64,000 nt of DNA from Microvirga sp. TS319 (GTDB lineage Bacteria > Pseudomonadota > Alphaproteobacteria > Rhizobiales > Beijerinckiaceae): assembly GCF_041276405.1 (NCBI RefSeq), contig NZ_JBGGGT010000002.1, forward strand, positions 248,001 through 312,000, given 5' to 3'. The notes under the pieces are model-generated. The model did not search any database. It worked only from the letters and a program-made list of their open reading frames with translations, and had not been told where the DNA came from. How positions within the stretch are numbered: position 1 is the first letter of the stretch; each line of letters opens with the position of its first letter. Made by a program: the position numbers and the translations under genes. Below are positions 1 to 8,174 of this stretch, piece by piece.

Positions 1-1770
1 AGGGTGCTGCTCAACACCCGTACGACCTACGGCGCGCCCTTGCCGGACAACTGGCGCGAGAGCGTCCTGCGCAAAATGCAGGAGACCCACAAGGCGCAGC
101 TGTCGGATCTCCATGCGGATCCGATCACGGGCCAGGCCCTGATCACGATCGATCTTCCGGTCGTCATCGACGCGAAGGTCGCCTACATCCTCTCGGCGGC
201 CATCGGCCCCGAAATCTTCCAGCGGATCATCGCGGACCAGCGCGTGGATCGGGACTGGAACGCCGCCGTGCTCGACCGCAGCGGGCGGATCGTGGCGCGC
301 TCCCGATCGCCCGCCGAGTTCATCGGCCAGCTCGCGAACCCAAACATCCGCGATGCCTCCGCCATGTCCCCCGAAGGCAATGTCCAGAGCGTGACGCTCG
401 ACGGCATCTCGGTGCGGGCCTATTTCAGCAAGTCGCCCGCCTATGGCTGGACCTTCGTGGTGAGCGTGCCGGTCACGGAGCTCGCGGCATCCTTCCAGCG
501 TTCCCTGTTCTGGCTTTTCATCCTCGTCGGATGCATCCTGCTGGGGGTGCTCCTGGCCGCCATCCTGTCGCGCCTGATCGCCAAGCCGGTCGACCGGCTC
601 GTGGCCGCCGCGCAGGCGCTCGGAACCGGCCGCGAGGTGACCGGGACGACCACTCGCGTGCTCGAGTTCGACACGATTCAGAAAGCCCTGGCCGACGCGG
701 CGTCCGACATCCGCGCCCAGGAACGTCACCGGGAGGAAGCCCTGGCTCGGATCGCCGAGAGCGAGGCGCGCCTGCGTCTGGCCCTCCATGCGTGTCATCT
801 CGGCTCGTGGGAATACACGCCTTCGACGGGTGCCTTCGAGGCCTCCTCCCAGTGCCGCGCCCATTTCGGCCAGGGTCCCGACGGGCCGTTCTGCTATGAC
901 GACCTGATCGCCGGCATCCATCCTGAGGATCGCGCCCGGCAGGCCGAAGCCGTCGCCCAGGCCCTCGATATCCGCTCCGGCCTCGAGGTCGAATTCCGCG
1001 TCGTCCAGCCGGATCATGGCGAGCGCTGGATCCGCATCAGCGGCCGGGTGCGCAGCGGAACAGATGGGGACCTCTCGCTCGTGGGCGTGTCGCAGGACAT
1101 CACGGAGCAGCGTCTGGCCGACGAGCGCCAGGGGCTTCTGCTGCACGAGCTGAACCACCGGGTCAAGAACACGCTCGCCACGGTGCAATCCGTCGCCACG
1201 ATGACGCGCCGCGCCGCCGAACAGGGCGACGAAGGCGCGTGGGACGCCTTCATGGGGCGGGTGCAGGGCTTGGCCAAGACCCACGACCTGCTCACCGCCA
1301 CCCAATGGCAGGGCGCATCGCTGGAGGATGTGCTCAGAAGCGAGCTCGACCCCTATCAGGACGCCATGCGCCAGCGCATCCGCCTGCGCGGTCCGAGGGT
1401 CAATCTGCAGCCGGGCGCCGTTCTGGCGCTGGGGCTCGCCATCCACGAGCTGGCGACCAACGCCACGAAATACGGAAGCCTCACGCTGCCCGAGGGCCGG
1501 GTGAGCGTCATGTGGGCGGTCGCGCTCTCCTTGAGCCCGCCCGTGCTGATCGTGGAATGGGTCGAGAGCGGGGGGCCGCCGGTAACGCCGCCCCGGCGCC
1601 AGGGCTTCGGAACCCGGCTGATCCAGCGCGGCCTCGCGCAACAGCTCGGCGGCGAGATCAAGCTCGATTTTCAGCCCGAGGGTATCCGCTGCGTCATCAC
1701 CTTCCCGGTCAAGGCCGTTCTGGCCGAGCCCGCCCCGGCGGAAGACAGCGCCGAGCGATACGCTTCCTGA
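1..1770 (+). CDS. HWE-family sensor histidine kinase, 5'-truncated by the window edge
   Basis: The frame is open from base 1 and the first residues look internal, so the true start lies upstream. About 589 codons are visible. In order: the end of a periplasmic Cache-like sensor domain (to about residue 160), one transmembrane helix (about 165-190, FWLFILVGCILLGVLLAAIL), a HAMP-like linker, a PAS domain (about 250-370), then the kinase core. The phospho-acceptor is the His of LNHRVKNTLA near visible residue 385, and the ATPase part has the family signature WVESGGPPV and GFGTRLI near the C-terminus. HWE kinases autophosphorylate and signal to response regulators, often in general stress or light pathways. 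No response regulator is adjacent, so partner and signal are unknown. The family call is firm. Confidence 0.9.
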   Translation, partial: RVLLNTRTTYGAPLPDNWRESVLRKMQETHKAQLSDLHADPITGQALITIDLPVVIDAKVAYILSAAIGPEIFQRIIADQRVDRDWNAAVLDRSGRIVARSRSPAEFIGQLANPNIRDASAMSPEGNVQSVTLDGISVRAYFSKSPAYGWTFVVSVPVTELAASFQRSLFWLFILVGCILLGVLLAAILSRLIAKPVDRLVAAAQALGTGREVTGTTTRVLEFDTIQKALADAASDIRAQERHREEALARIAESEARLRLALHACHLGSWEYTPSTGAFEASSQCRAHFGQGPDGPFCYDDLIAGIHPEDRARQAEAVAQALDIRSGLEVEFRVVQPDHGERWIRISGRVRSGTDGDLSLVGVSQDITEQRLADERQGLLLHELNHRVKNTLATVQSVATMTRRAAEQGDEGAWDAFMGRVQGLAKTHDLLTATQWQGASLEDVLRSELDPYQDAMRQRIRLRGPRVNLQPGAVLALGLAIHELATNATKYGSLTLPEGRVSVMWAVALSLSPPVLIVEWVESGGPPVTPPRRQGFGTRLIQRGLAQQLGGEIKLDFQPEGIRCVITFPVKAVLAEPAPAEDSAERYAS

Positions 1771-1794
1771 CGCGAGGCGCGGTAGATCGCTCCT

Positions 1795-1833
1795 GCCTGT
1801 CTCTCTTGCCTGTCTCTCTTGCCTGTCTCTCTT
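1795..1833. repeat. Three perfect tandem copies of a 13-bp pyrimidine-rich unit
   Basis: Unit gcctgtctctctt occurs at 1795-1807, 1808-1820 and 1821-1833, followed by a degenerate partial copy. It lies 25 bp after the kinase stop codon. It could be a slipped-strand (VNTR-like) locus. No function is visible. Confidence 0.9.
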
Positions 1834-1873
1834 GCCTCTTGCCCGTCTCGTCCAAGAGTGGCAGACCCGACCC

Positions 1874-1976
1874 AGAGCATCGGACGCGGGAAGTGGATTC
1901 CACTTTTGGGTTTCCTCCCTCCGATGCTCCCTTCTAGAGGAGCGCATCGCTTGAGCGGAAAACCGGGTCCACTTTT
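1874..1976 (+). repeat. Palindromic intergenic repeat, long form of family A
   Basis: It begins agagcatcggacgcggga, contains the near-perfect palindrome around gtggattccactttt, and runs into the MITE-like element that follows. Relatives of the same layout are at 13345-13452 (same strand) and 14174-14284 (opposite strand), with a half copy at 52008-52085. Together with the tandem repeat and the MITE it fills the gene-free stretch 1771-2135. Confidence 0.8.
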
Positions 1977-2087
1977 CGCTAGAGCCTTTTCCGCAAAAGT
2001 GGATGCCGGTTTTGCGAAGAAAAGGCGTCTTTCTCAAACAACAAATGCCTTTTCCGTGAACCGAAGTTCATGGAAAAGGCTCTAGCG
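1977..2087 (+). mobile_element. MITE-like element, 111 bp, perfect 16-bp terminal inverted repeats (copy 1)
   Basis: The left end cgctagagccttttcc is the exact reverse complement of the right end ggaaaaggctctagcg. Inside is a small hairpin (gaac cgaa gttc) near 2058-2070 and the family-A-like core aaaagtggatgccggtttt. A second copy of the same length lies inverted at 54528-54638, with only about six differences. There is no coding capacity, so it would need a transposase supplied in trans. An in-frame extension of the amidase gene runs into this element but is not credible as protein. Confidence 0.75.
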
Positions 2088-2135
2088 CGGCCCGCCGCGT
2101 CCGCACGATGCGCTAGTGTCCAGACAGGCTTCCCC

Positions 2136-3428
2136 ATGATGACGGCGCGAGACAAGCTCGAGATGATCCTGGCGCGGCTCTCCGACCGGGCGGAGGACGA
2201 GCGCGTGTTCACGAAGCTCTATCCCGAAGCAGCCCGGGCCGCCGCCGATGCCGCGGATGCCCGAAGGCACGCGGGAATTTCCCTGGGCCCGCTCGACGGC
2301 GTGCTCGTCTCGATCAAGGACCTGTTCGACGTGGCCGGAGAGGCGACGGTCGCGGGCTCCCTCGTGCTGCGCGAGGCCGCGCCCGCAGCCCGGGACGCGC
2401 TCGTCCTTCGCCGCCTGCGCCAGGCGGGCGCCGTGATCCTGGGCAAGACCAACATGGTCGAGTTCGCCTTTTCGGGCCTCGGCCTCAACCCCCATTACGG
2501 CACGCCCGGCAATGCGACGGACCCTTTGCGGATTCCCGGCGGCTCGTCCTCGGGGGCGGGAGTCGCCGTGGCGGAGGGCACCTCGGAGATCTCCATCGGC
2601 AGCGATACCGGCGGCTCGGTGCGCATTCCGGCGGCGCTCAACGGCGTCGTGGGCTTCAAGCCGACGACGGGGCGCGTGCCCCTCGACGGCGCCTTTCCCC
2701 TCTCGCCCAGCCTCGATTCCATCGGCCCGCTCGCGCGCTCCGTGCAGGACTGCGCCTTCGCGGACGCGATCATGGCCGGGGAGGAACCCCGCGCGCCGGA
2801 GCCCTATCGGCTCGCGGGATTGCGGATCGGCGTTCCGCGCGGGCGTTTGTTCTCGCGCAGCGAGGCGCTGGTCGAGGAGGCTTTCGAGAAAACGCTCGGC
2901 CGCCTCTCGAAGGCCGGCGCGGCCATCGCGGATCATCCCATCGACGATCTCCTCCTCGCCATGCGCGACACGACGGCAGCCGCCTCCATCGCGTCCATCG
3001 AGGCCGCCGAGGTTCATGCGGACTGGCTCGAGAGCCGTGCGGACGAGATCGATCCGCGCGTCCATTCCTGGCTCGTGCGCAGCAGCGCGGTTCCGGCGCC
3101 GGTCTACCTGCGCATGATGCGCCGCCGCCGCGACCTCGTCGCCGCGATGGACAGGCGGCTCGCGCCCATCGACGTGCTGGCCCTGCCCACGACGGCCATC
3201 ACGGCTCCCCTGATCGCGCCGCTCGAGGCCGACCCGAACCTCTATGACGCCACCGACGGGCTGATCCTGCGCAACACGCAGGTCGCCAACCAGTTCGATC
3301 TGACGGCCATATCGCTGCCGCTTTCCATCGGTGAGCGGCCTGTCGGTCTCATGCTGATGGCGCGGCACGGGGGGGACCGCAGGCTTCTCGACATCGCGGC
3401 GGGCGTGGAGCAGGCCCTTCTGGCCTGA
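2136..3428 (+). CDS. Amidase-signature family hydrolase
   Basis: A 430-residue amidase-signature (AS) enzyme that would hydrolyse an amide bond; the substrate cannot be read from sequence. The Ser-cisSer-Lys triad is visible: Lys in VSIKDLFD (about residue 60), the Gly/Ser-rich GGSSSGAG (about 135-142) and the nucleophile region GSDTGGSVRIPA (about 158-170). The length fits AS enzymes such as AtzF- or GatA-like paralogs. It is probably not GatA, because gatB/gatC are not adjacent. I chose ATG 2136 because the 22 residues encoded upstream overlap the MITE-like element; ATG 2139 is equally possible. It converges with the RTX gene, 11 bp away, with no obvious terminator between them. Confidence 0.88.
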   Translation: MMTARDKLEMILARLSDRAEDERVFTKLYPEAARAAADAADARRHAGISLGPLDGVLVSIKDLFDVAGEATVAGSLVLREAAPAARDALVLRRLRQAGAVILGKTNMVEFAFSGLGLNPHYGTPGNATDPLRIPGGSSSGAGVAVAEGTSEISIGSDTGGSVRIPAALNGVVGFKPTTGRVPLDGAFPLSPSLDSIGPLARSVQDCAFADAIMAGEEPRAPEPYRLAGLRIGVPRGRLFSRSEALVEEAFEKTLGRLSKAGAAIADHPIDDLLLAMRDTTAAASIASIEAAEVHADWLESRADEIDPRVHSWLVRSSAVPAPVYLRMMRRRRDLVAAMDRRLAPIDVLALPTTAITAPLIAPLEADPNLYDATDGLILRNTQVANQFDLTAISLPLSIGERPVGLMLMARHGGDRRLLDIAAGVEQALLA

Positions 3429-3439
3429 GCCGCCCGGAG

Positions 3440-4459
3440 TCAGACGACGAGGAAGTCCGCATAGGTCATCTTGAGACCCGCCGAAATCTTGGCGAAGGCG
3501 ATCCCGTCCGTGCCGCCCGCGCCGTCCGGGTCGTAGGAGAGAACGCCGTGGGTCCGGTCGTAGACGATCCGGTCGGTGGCGTCGTGCGCGGCCGCGCCGG
3601 TCCAGAACATGGACGGCTTCAGGTGTCCCGCCGGTCCGAGCGCCTTGAAGACGGCGTTGTCGAGCCAGATGGTGTCGTCGGCGACCGAGAAGTCCACGAT
3701 TGTGTCGATATTGGTCACGGGATCGGGCCTGGTGTTGAACACGAAGGCGTCCTTGCCCGCATCGCCCCGCAGCGTATCCCGGCCGATTCCGCCGTAAAGG
3801 ATATCGTTGCCGGCGCCGCCACTCAGGCGGTCATGGCCCGCCTGTCCGTAGAGCCTGTCGTTCCCGCTGTCGCCGACGAGGCTGTCGTTCCCGGCCCGGC
3901 CGACGAGGCTGTCGTTGCCGACGCCGCCAAACATGATGTCCCGGTGCGCTGTTCCGAAGAGCGAATCGTTCACTTTCATGAACTGGAGCTGGCCGTAGAG
4001 CGGCGCTTCGCCGGGCCGGATGCCGACCGGAGAATGGGTGGCCCAGTTGATGCCGACGCTGTGCAGCACCGAGGCGACGACCGAATTGCTGTTGAGGTCG
4101 CCGCCTGGCGCCTGCCGGTAGATGTCGAGGCTGTAGGGCAGATGGGCGGCGTCGATATCTTGGGCATGCTTGACCATCACGCTCCAGACATCGTCGGCGT
4201 CGCGGGCGTCGAGATCGAGGACGGTGCGGTGCCGCTCCTGCGGCGTCTCCGAGCCACGCCGGTCGGGCGAGGAGGCGAGGCTCACATCGGCGATCGCCCC
4301 GAGACTGCCGTCCGATTCGAAGCTGCCCCGGATCACCTTCTCCGACACGACGCGTCCCTGGCTGTCGGTGACCGTCTTCACGAGGTAGAGGTGATGAAAC
4401 TCGCTGTTGATGTCCCTGATACCGAGGGGCTTGGCTTCGATGGCGATAACCGTTGGCAT
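3440..4459 (-). CDS. RTX/hemolysin-type calcium-binding repeat protein
   Basis: 339 residues. The N-terminal ~175 residues are of unknown fold. They are followed by about eight glycine/aspartate nonapeptides (GGVGNDSLVG, AGNDSLVGDSGNDRLYG, GGAGNDILYGG) that form a calcium-binding parallel beta-roll. The C-terminal block (DAFVFNT, TIVDFSVADDTIWLD, DRIVYD, GVLSYDPDG, ADFLVV) is typical of type I-secreted RTX proteins. No classical signal peptide is seen, as expected for type I export, and no ABC/MFP secretion genes are adjacent, so the exporter is elsewhere. An in-frame extension to 4600 exists, but ATG 4459 starts where the ordered sequence begins (MPTVIAIEA), behind a ggggat tract. The enzymatic role of the N-terminus, if any, is unrecognised. 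Confidence 0.82.
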   Translation of the reverse strand: MPTVIAIEAKPLGIRDINSEFHHLYLVKTVTDSQGRVVSEKVIRGSFESDGSLGAIADVSLASSPDRRGSETPQERHRTVLDLDARDADDVWSVMVKHAQDIDAAHLPYSLDIYRQAPGGDLNSNSVVASVLHSVGINWATHSPVGIRPGEAPLYGQLQFMKVNDSLFGTAHRDIMFGGVGNDSLVGRAGNDSLVGDSGNDRLYGQAGHDRLSGGAGNDILYGGIGRDTLRGDAGKDAFVFNTRPDPVTNIDTIVDFSVADDTIWLDNAVFKALGPAGHLKPSMFWTGAAAHDATDRIVYDRTHGVLSYDPDGAGGTDGIAFAKISAGLKMTYADFLVV

Positions 4460-4618
4460 GGCGGATCCCCGTCCCTTCCGCTTGATGATGCAGAGCTCAA
4501 CAACGTCAGAGGTTCTACCGTTCCATGCGGAGGCCAAGGCCGTTTTCGGCGAAGCGGCTCCGGTTCGCCCGTCACTCCCGCCTCCCGCCGTCATCCTCAC
4601 GATGACGGATGAGCGGAT

Positions 4619-4633
4619 TGTAAGGTCTTTACA
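4619..4633. promoter_or_regulatory. Short inverted repeat TGTAA-N5-TTACA upstream of isocitrate lyase
   Basis: Perfect 5-bp arms (tgtaa/ttaca) in the 478-bp divergent spacer between the RTX gene (starts 4459) and isocitrate lyase (starts 4938). A longer site with related half-sites lies at 4818-4847. Candidate operator only. The rest of the spacer has no recognisable gene. Confidence 0.4.
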
Positions 4634-4817
4634 CCGTCCGATCCCTGGGGCGGAAGCCGCGTGGCCAGCGGGCGCCGAAAGCCACTACTCCAAGCTTTCG
4701 GCTCTAATGGCATAGACTTATGGCGTATGCGTCTTCGCCGGGACGGCCGGCGCCGCAGCCGGTTTCGAATAGCTTAAGAAAATCAACCGCAAGGCCGTTT
4801 CGATGTTGTGTCAAAGA

Positions 4818-4847
4818 TTTACAGCGTGACAGAGCGCATGCTGTAAA
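4818..4847. promoter_or_regulatory. 8-bp inverted repeat TTTACAGC-N14-GCTGTAAA upstream of isocitrate lyase
   Basis: Perfect arms tttacagc (4818-4825) and gctgtaaa (4840-4847), about 90 bp before the isocitrate lyase start. The half-site resembles the TTACA of 4619-4633. Alphaproteobacterial icl genes are known to be controlled by short-chain acyl/acetate regulators (ScfR/RamB-like) that bind inverted repeats. Assigning this site to such a regulator is inference. Confidence 0.5.
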
Positions 4848-4937
4848 GCTCCACACCCGGACCTTTACGCGCCTTCCGGCGCATGAACGCCCCGGGTACT
4901 TCCTCGTTCAACCAGTCCAGAAACGAGGAACACGACC

Positions 4938-6527
4938 GTGGCTTATCAAGATCAGATCGCGCAGGCTCATCGCATCGTCGAAGAGGCCCGCACCTGGAGC
5001 GGAATCGATCCGGAATCGGTGGCGCGCATGCGCCTGCAGAACCGCTTCCGGACGGGCCTCGACATCGCGCGCCACACCGCCAGGATCATGCGCGAGGACA
5101 TGGCGGCCTATGACGCCGATCCGTCGCTCTACACACAGTCGCTCGGCTGCTGGCACGGATTCATCGGCCAGCAGAAGATGATCTCCATCAAGAAGCATTT
5201 CGGCTCCACGCAGCGCCGCTATCTCTACCTCTCCGGGTGGATGGTCGCGGCCCTGCGGTCCGAATTCGGGCCGCTGCCGGATCAGTCGATGCACGAGAAG
5301 ACCAGCGTTCCCGCCCTGATCGAGGAGCTCTACACCTTCCTGCGCCAGGCCGATGCCCGCGAGCTCGGGCTTCTCTTCCGGGATCTCGATGCCGCGCGCA
5401 AAAGCGGCAACACGATCCGGGAGAGGGAGATCCTCAGCGCCATCGACAATCACCAAACCCACATCGTGCCGATCATCGCCGATATCGACGCAGGGTTCGG
5501 CAACGCGGAAGCGACCTATCTGCTCGCCAGGAAGATGATCGAGGCCGGCGCCTGCTGCATCCAGATCGAGAACCAGGTGTCGGACGAGAAGCAGTGCGGC
5601 CACCAGGACGGCAAGGTCACGGTCCCGCACGAGGACTTCATCGCGAAGCTGCGCGCCGTGCGTTACGCCTTCCTCGAACTCGGTGTCGATGACGGCCTCA
5701 TCGTGGCGCGCACCGATTCCCTGGGCGCGGGCCTGACGAAGCAGATCGCCGTCAGCCGCCGGTCCGGCGATCTCGGCGACCTCTATAACGGCTTTCTGGA
5801 TTGCGAGGAGATCACCCCCGAGACCTGCGTCAACGGCGATGTGGTTCTCAACCGGAACGGCAGGCTCATGCGCCCCAAGAGACTGGCCAGCAACCTGTTC
5901 CAGTTCCGCCCCGGCACGGGCGAGGACCGCTGCGTGCTCGACTGCATCACGGCGCTCGAGAACGGCGCGGACCTTTTGTGGATCGAAACCGAGAAGCCCC
6001 ATATCGAGCAGATCGCCGGCATGGTCGGCCGCATCCGCGAGATCATCCCCGATGCGAAGCTCGTCTACAACAACTCGCCGTCCTTCAACTGGACCGTCAA
6101 TTTCCGCCAGCAGGTCTACGATTCCTGGGAGAAGGCCGGGCGGGACGTGTCGTCCTACGAGCGCGCGAGGCTCATGAGCGCGGAATACGACGAGACCGAG
6201 CTTGCGAGAGAAGCCGACGAGCGCATCCGCACCTTCCAGGCCGACGGCTCTCGGCGGGCGGGCATCTTCCACCATCTCATCACGCTGCCGACCTATCACA
6301 CAACGGCGCTCTCCACCGACAATCTCGCGAAGGAGTATTTCGGTCGCGAGGGCATGCTCGGCTATGTCCGCAACGTGCAGCGCCAGGAGATCCGCCAGGG
6401 CATCGCCTGCGTGAAGCATCAGAACATGGCGGGCTCCGACATCGGCGACGACCACAAGGAGTATTTCGCCGGCGAGGCGGCGCTCAAGGCCGGCGGCGCG
6501 CACAACACGATGAACCAGTTCGGCTAG
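4938..6527 (+). CDS. aceA: Isocitrate lyase (long form)
   Basis: 529 residues. Splits isocitrate into glyoxylate and succinate, the entry to the glyoxylate shunt in the cytoplasm. The length and the active-site text EKQCGHQDGK (Cys about residue 220) match the ~530-residue Pseudomonas-type ICL and not the ~430-residue E. coli type with KKCGH. Other family landmarks are IADIDAGFGNAEATYLLA (Mg2+/substrate), LIVARTDSLGAG and YNNSPSFNWTVNF. The GTG start at 4938 follows an acgagga Shine-Dalgarno-like tract and gives the expected N-terminus MAYQDQI. It is a single-gene unit: malate synthase is not adjacent. It carries its own upstream spacer with two palindromes, and its stop codon abuts tandem intergenic repeats. 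Confidence 0.96.
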   Translation: MAYQDQIAQAHRIVEEARTWSGIDPESVARMRLQNRFRTGLDIARHTARIMREDMAAYDADPSLYTQSLGCWHGFIGQQKMISIKKHFGSTQRRYLYLSGWMVAALRSEFGPLPDQSMHEKTSVPALIEELYTFLRQADARELGLLFRDLDAARKSGNTIREREILSAIDNHQTHIVPIIADIDAGFGNAEATYLLARKMIEAGACCIQIENQVSDEKQCGHQDGKVTVPHEDFIAKLRAVRYAFLELGVDDGLIVARTDSLGAGLTKQIAVSRRSGDLGDLYNGFLDCEEITPETCVNGDVVLNRNGRLMRPKRLASNLFQFRPGTGEDRCVLDCITALENGADLLWIETEKPHIEQIAGMVGRIREIIPDAKLVYNNSPSFNWTVNFRQQVYDSWEKAGRDVSSYERARLMSAEYDETELAREADERIRTFQADGSRRAGIFHHLITLPTYHTTALSTDNLAKEYFGREGMLGYVRNVQRQEIRQGIACVKHQNMAGSDIGDDHKEYFAGEAALKAGGAHNTMNQFG

Positions 6528-6690
6528 GGCATCGAACGCGAAAGTGGGAACCGGTTTTGCGTGGAAAGATGCCCAAACCAAGATGTTCAAGCCTCGAACG
6601 CGAAAGTGGGAACCGGCTTTGCGTGAAAAGATGCTCGAGACCATCGACTGACAGCATCGGATGTGGGTTCAATGTCACGTCCGATGTTGT
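6527..6690 (+). repeat. Two direct copies of short family A palindromic repeat plus a third related hairpin
   Basis: The 48-bp unit gggcatcgaacgcgaaagtg...gatgccc is at 6527-6574. A second copy at about 6592-6637 shares the core gcgaaagtgggaaccgg, and a related imperfect palindrome (agcatcggatgtgg...acgtccgatgtt) is at 6653-6690. It begins at the last base of the isocitrate lyase stop codon and fills most of the gene-free 6528-6932 interval. The remaining ~240 bp show nothing I recognise. Confidence 0.85.
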
Positions 6691-6922
6691 GGAGCGTCGG
6701 CCGGGAACGGCCTCTCGCGTCATGCCGGTCTCCGCTGCACGGGGATGACACCGGAGGCGGGAGTGACGGCGATGGCCGGGCGATGACAGAAGGCGGATCG
6801 CGGCCCATCGTCCGCGATCCGCCTTTCTCTTTCAAGCTTGAGGGCTGAACCAGAGCCCCTGTCCGCCGTTGGATAGCAAGACCGAGGCGGCCGGTCTCCG
6901 GCATGTCCGATCCGGTCCTTCC

Positions 6923-6927
6923 GGAGG
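6923..6927 (+). promoter_or_regulatory. Ribosome binding site that sets the adaptor start at GTG 6933
   Basis: ggagg at 6923-6927 lies 5 nt before GTG 6933. The alternative ATG 6903 has no comparable site and would add ten polar residues before the membrane anchor. Confidence 0.7.
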
Positions 6928-6932
6928 ACAAC

Positions 6933-8174
6933 GTGGCCAAGCGCATTCTTCTCATCGCCATTATCGGTCTGGCGCTTGCCGCTGGCCTCTACGTGTTCGT
7001 GTTCCGCTCGTCTGGGAAATCGCCGGTGTCCCAGACCGCCTCGGCCTCTGCGATGCCTGCGCCCCAGGTCGGCATCGTCACGGTCAAGCCCGCCGAGGTT
7101 CCCTATCCGGTCGAATATGCCGGGCGCGTCTCGGGCTTTCGCGACGTGGAGGTGCGCCCGCGCGTCGGCGGCCTCCTGCTCGAGCGCACCTTTGACGAAG
7201 GCGCGAAGGTTACCGAGGGCCAGGTGCTGTTCCGGATCGATCCGGCCACCTACGAGGTGGCCCAGAGCCGGGCCGAGGCCCAGCTCAAGCAGGCGCAGGC
7301 GGCCCTCGTCCAGGCGCAGCAGAATTTCGACCGCATCGAGCCGCTCGCCCGCCGGGGCGTCTCGACGGACGTGCAGCTCGATGAGGCCCACTCGCAGCGG
7401 GATCAGGCGCAGGCCGGGGTGCAGCTCGCCGAGGCGGAGGTCCGCAGCGCCCAGCTCAACCTGAGCTACACGACGGTGACGGCACCCGCGACCGGCACCA
7501 CGGCGCTGCAATCGCCTCCGGTCGGCGCCCTCATCCAGGCGCAGCAGACGCTCCTGACCACGATCTCGCAGCTCGATCCGGCCTACGTGGACTTCTCCAT
7601 TCCCGACGCGGAATGGCGCGCCTTTCAGGCCCTCAACGAGCGGCGGGACAAGCCGATCTCCGAGAAGGACCTGAAGGTCGAGCTGCGCTTCGCGCAGGAA
7701 ACCTCCTATCCCCAGCCCGGCCGGATCGACACCGCCGCCCAGCGGGTCGATCTGCAGACCGGAACGATCCAGGCGCGGGCGATCTTCCCCAATCCCGACG
7801 GCGTCCTGCTTCCCGGTCAGTTCGTACGCGTGCGCATCACCGGCATCACGCTTCCCGATTCCATCGTCGTTCCGGAGCAGGCGGTCAGCCAGGGCCCGCA
7901 AGGGCCATCGGTCTACGTGCTCGGGGAGAACGACGTCGCCCAGGCGCGGCCGATCCGCCTCGGCCCCGAAGTCCCGTCGGGCTGGGTCGTGCGCGACGGC
8001 CTGAGCGGCGGCGACAGGGTGGTGGTCGACGGCGTGATCCGGGTGCGCCCGGGGCAGCCCGTCAGGCCGGTTCCGGTGGGCGCGGGAACGACCGGGGCGG
8101 CGACCGGCACGGCGGCGTCGGGAGCCCAGGGCGGTCAAGGCGGCCCGGGCGGTCAGGCGGGGGCGCGGCCATGA
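6933..8174 (+). CDS. RND efflux periplasmic adaptor (membrane fusion protein)
   Basis: 413 residues. AcrA/MexA-type adaptor linking an inner-membrane RND pump to an outer-membrane channel. N-terminal membrane anchor [20 protein letters not shown] with no lipobox Cys, so probably anchored by the helix and not lipidated. Then the biotinyl-lipoyl half ([32 protein letters not shown]), a coiled-coil hairpin (about residues 85-160, rich in AQ/EA), the second lipoyl half ([15 protein letters not shown]), and the beta-barrel/MP domains to about 370. The C-terminus is an unusual Gly/Gln-rich tail ([12 protein letters not shown]). The stop overlaps the pump start (ATGA), so the two are translationally coupled. 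The substrate is unknown, and no outer-membrane channel gene is adjacent. Confidence 0.92.
   Translation: MAKRILLIAIIGLALAAGLYVFVFRSSGKSPVSQTASASAMPAPQVGIVTVKPAEVPYPVEYAGRVSGFRDVEVRPRVGGLLLERTFDEGAKVTEGQVLFRIDPATYEVAQSRAEAQLKQAQAALVQAQQNFDRIEPLARRGVSTDVQLDEAHSQRDQAQAGVQLAEAEVRSAQLNLSYTTVTAPATGTTALQSPPVGALIQAQQTLLTTISQLDPAYVDFSIPDAEWRAFQALNERRDKPISEKDLKVELRFAQETSYPQPGRIDTAAQRVDLQTGTIQARAIFPNPDGVLLPGQFVRVRITGITLPDSIVVPEQAVSQGPQGPSVYVLGENDVAQARPIRLGPEVPSGWVVRDGLSGGDRVVVDGVIRVRPGQPVRPVPVGAGTTGAATGTAASGAQGGQGGPGGQAGARP

Noticed and set aside
2082..3368. Long open frame on the reverse strand opposite the amidase
   Set aside because: Composition is Arg/Gly/His-rich with no motifs, and it mirrors the amidase codons; typical of antisense openness in GC-rich genes.
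7613..8170. In-frame N-terminal extension of the RND permease
   Set aside because: It lies wholly inside the adaptor gene in another frame, is Arg/Gly-rich, and the true first helix begins at 8171.
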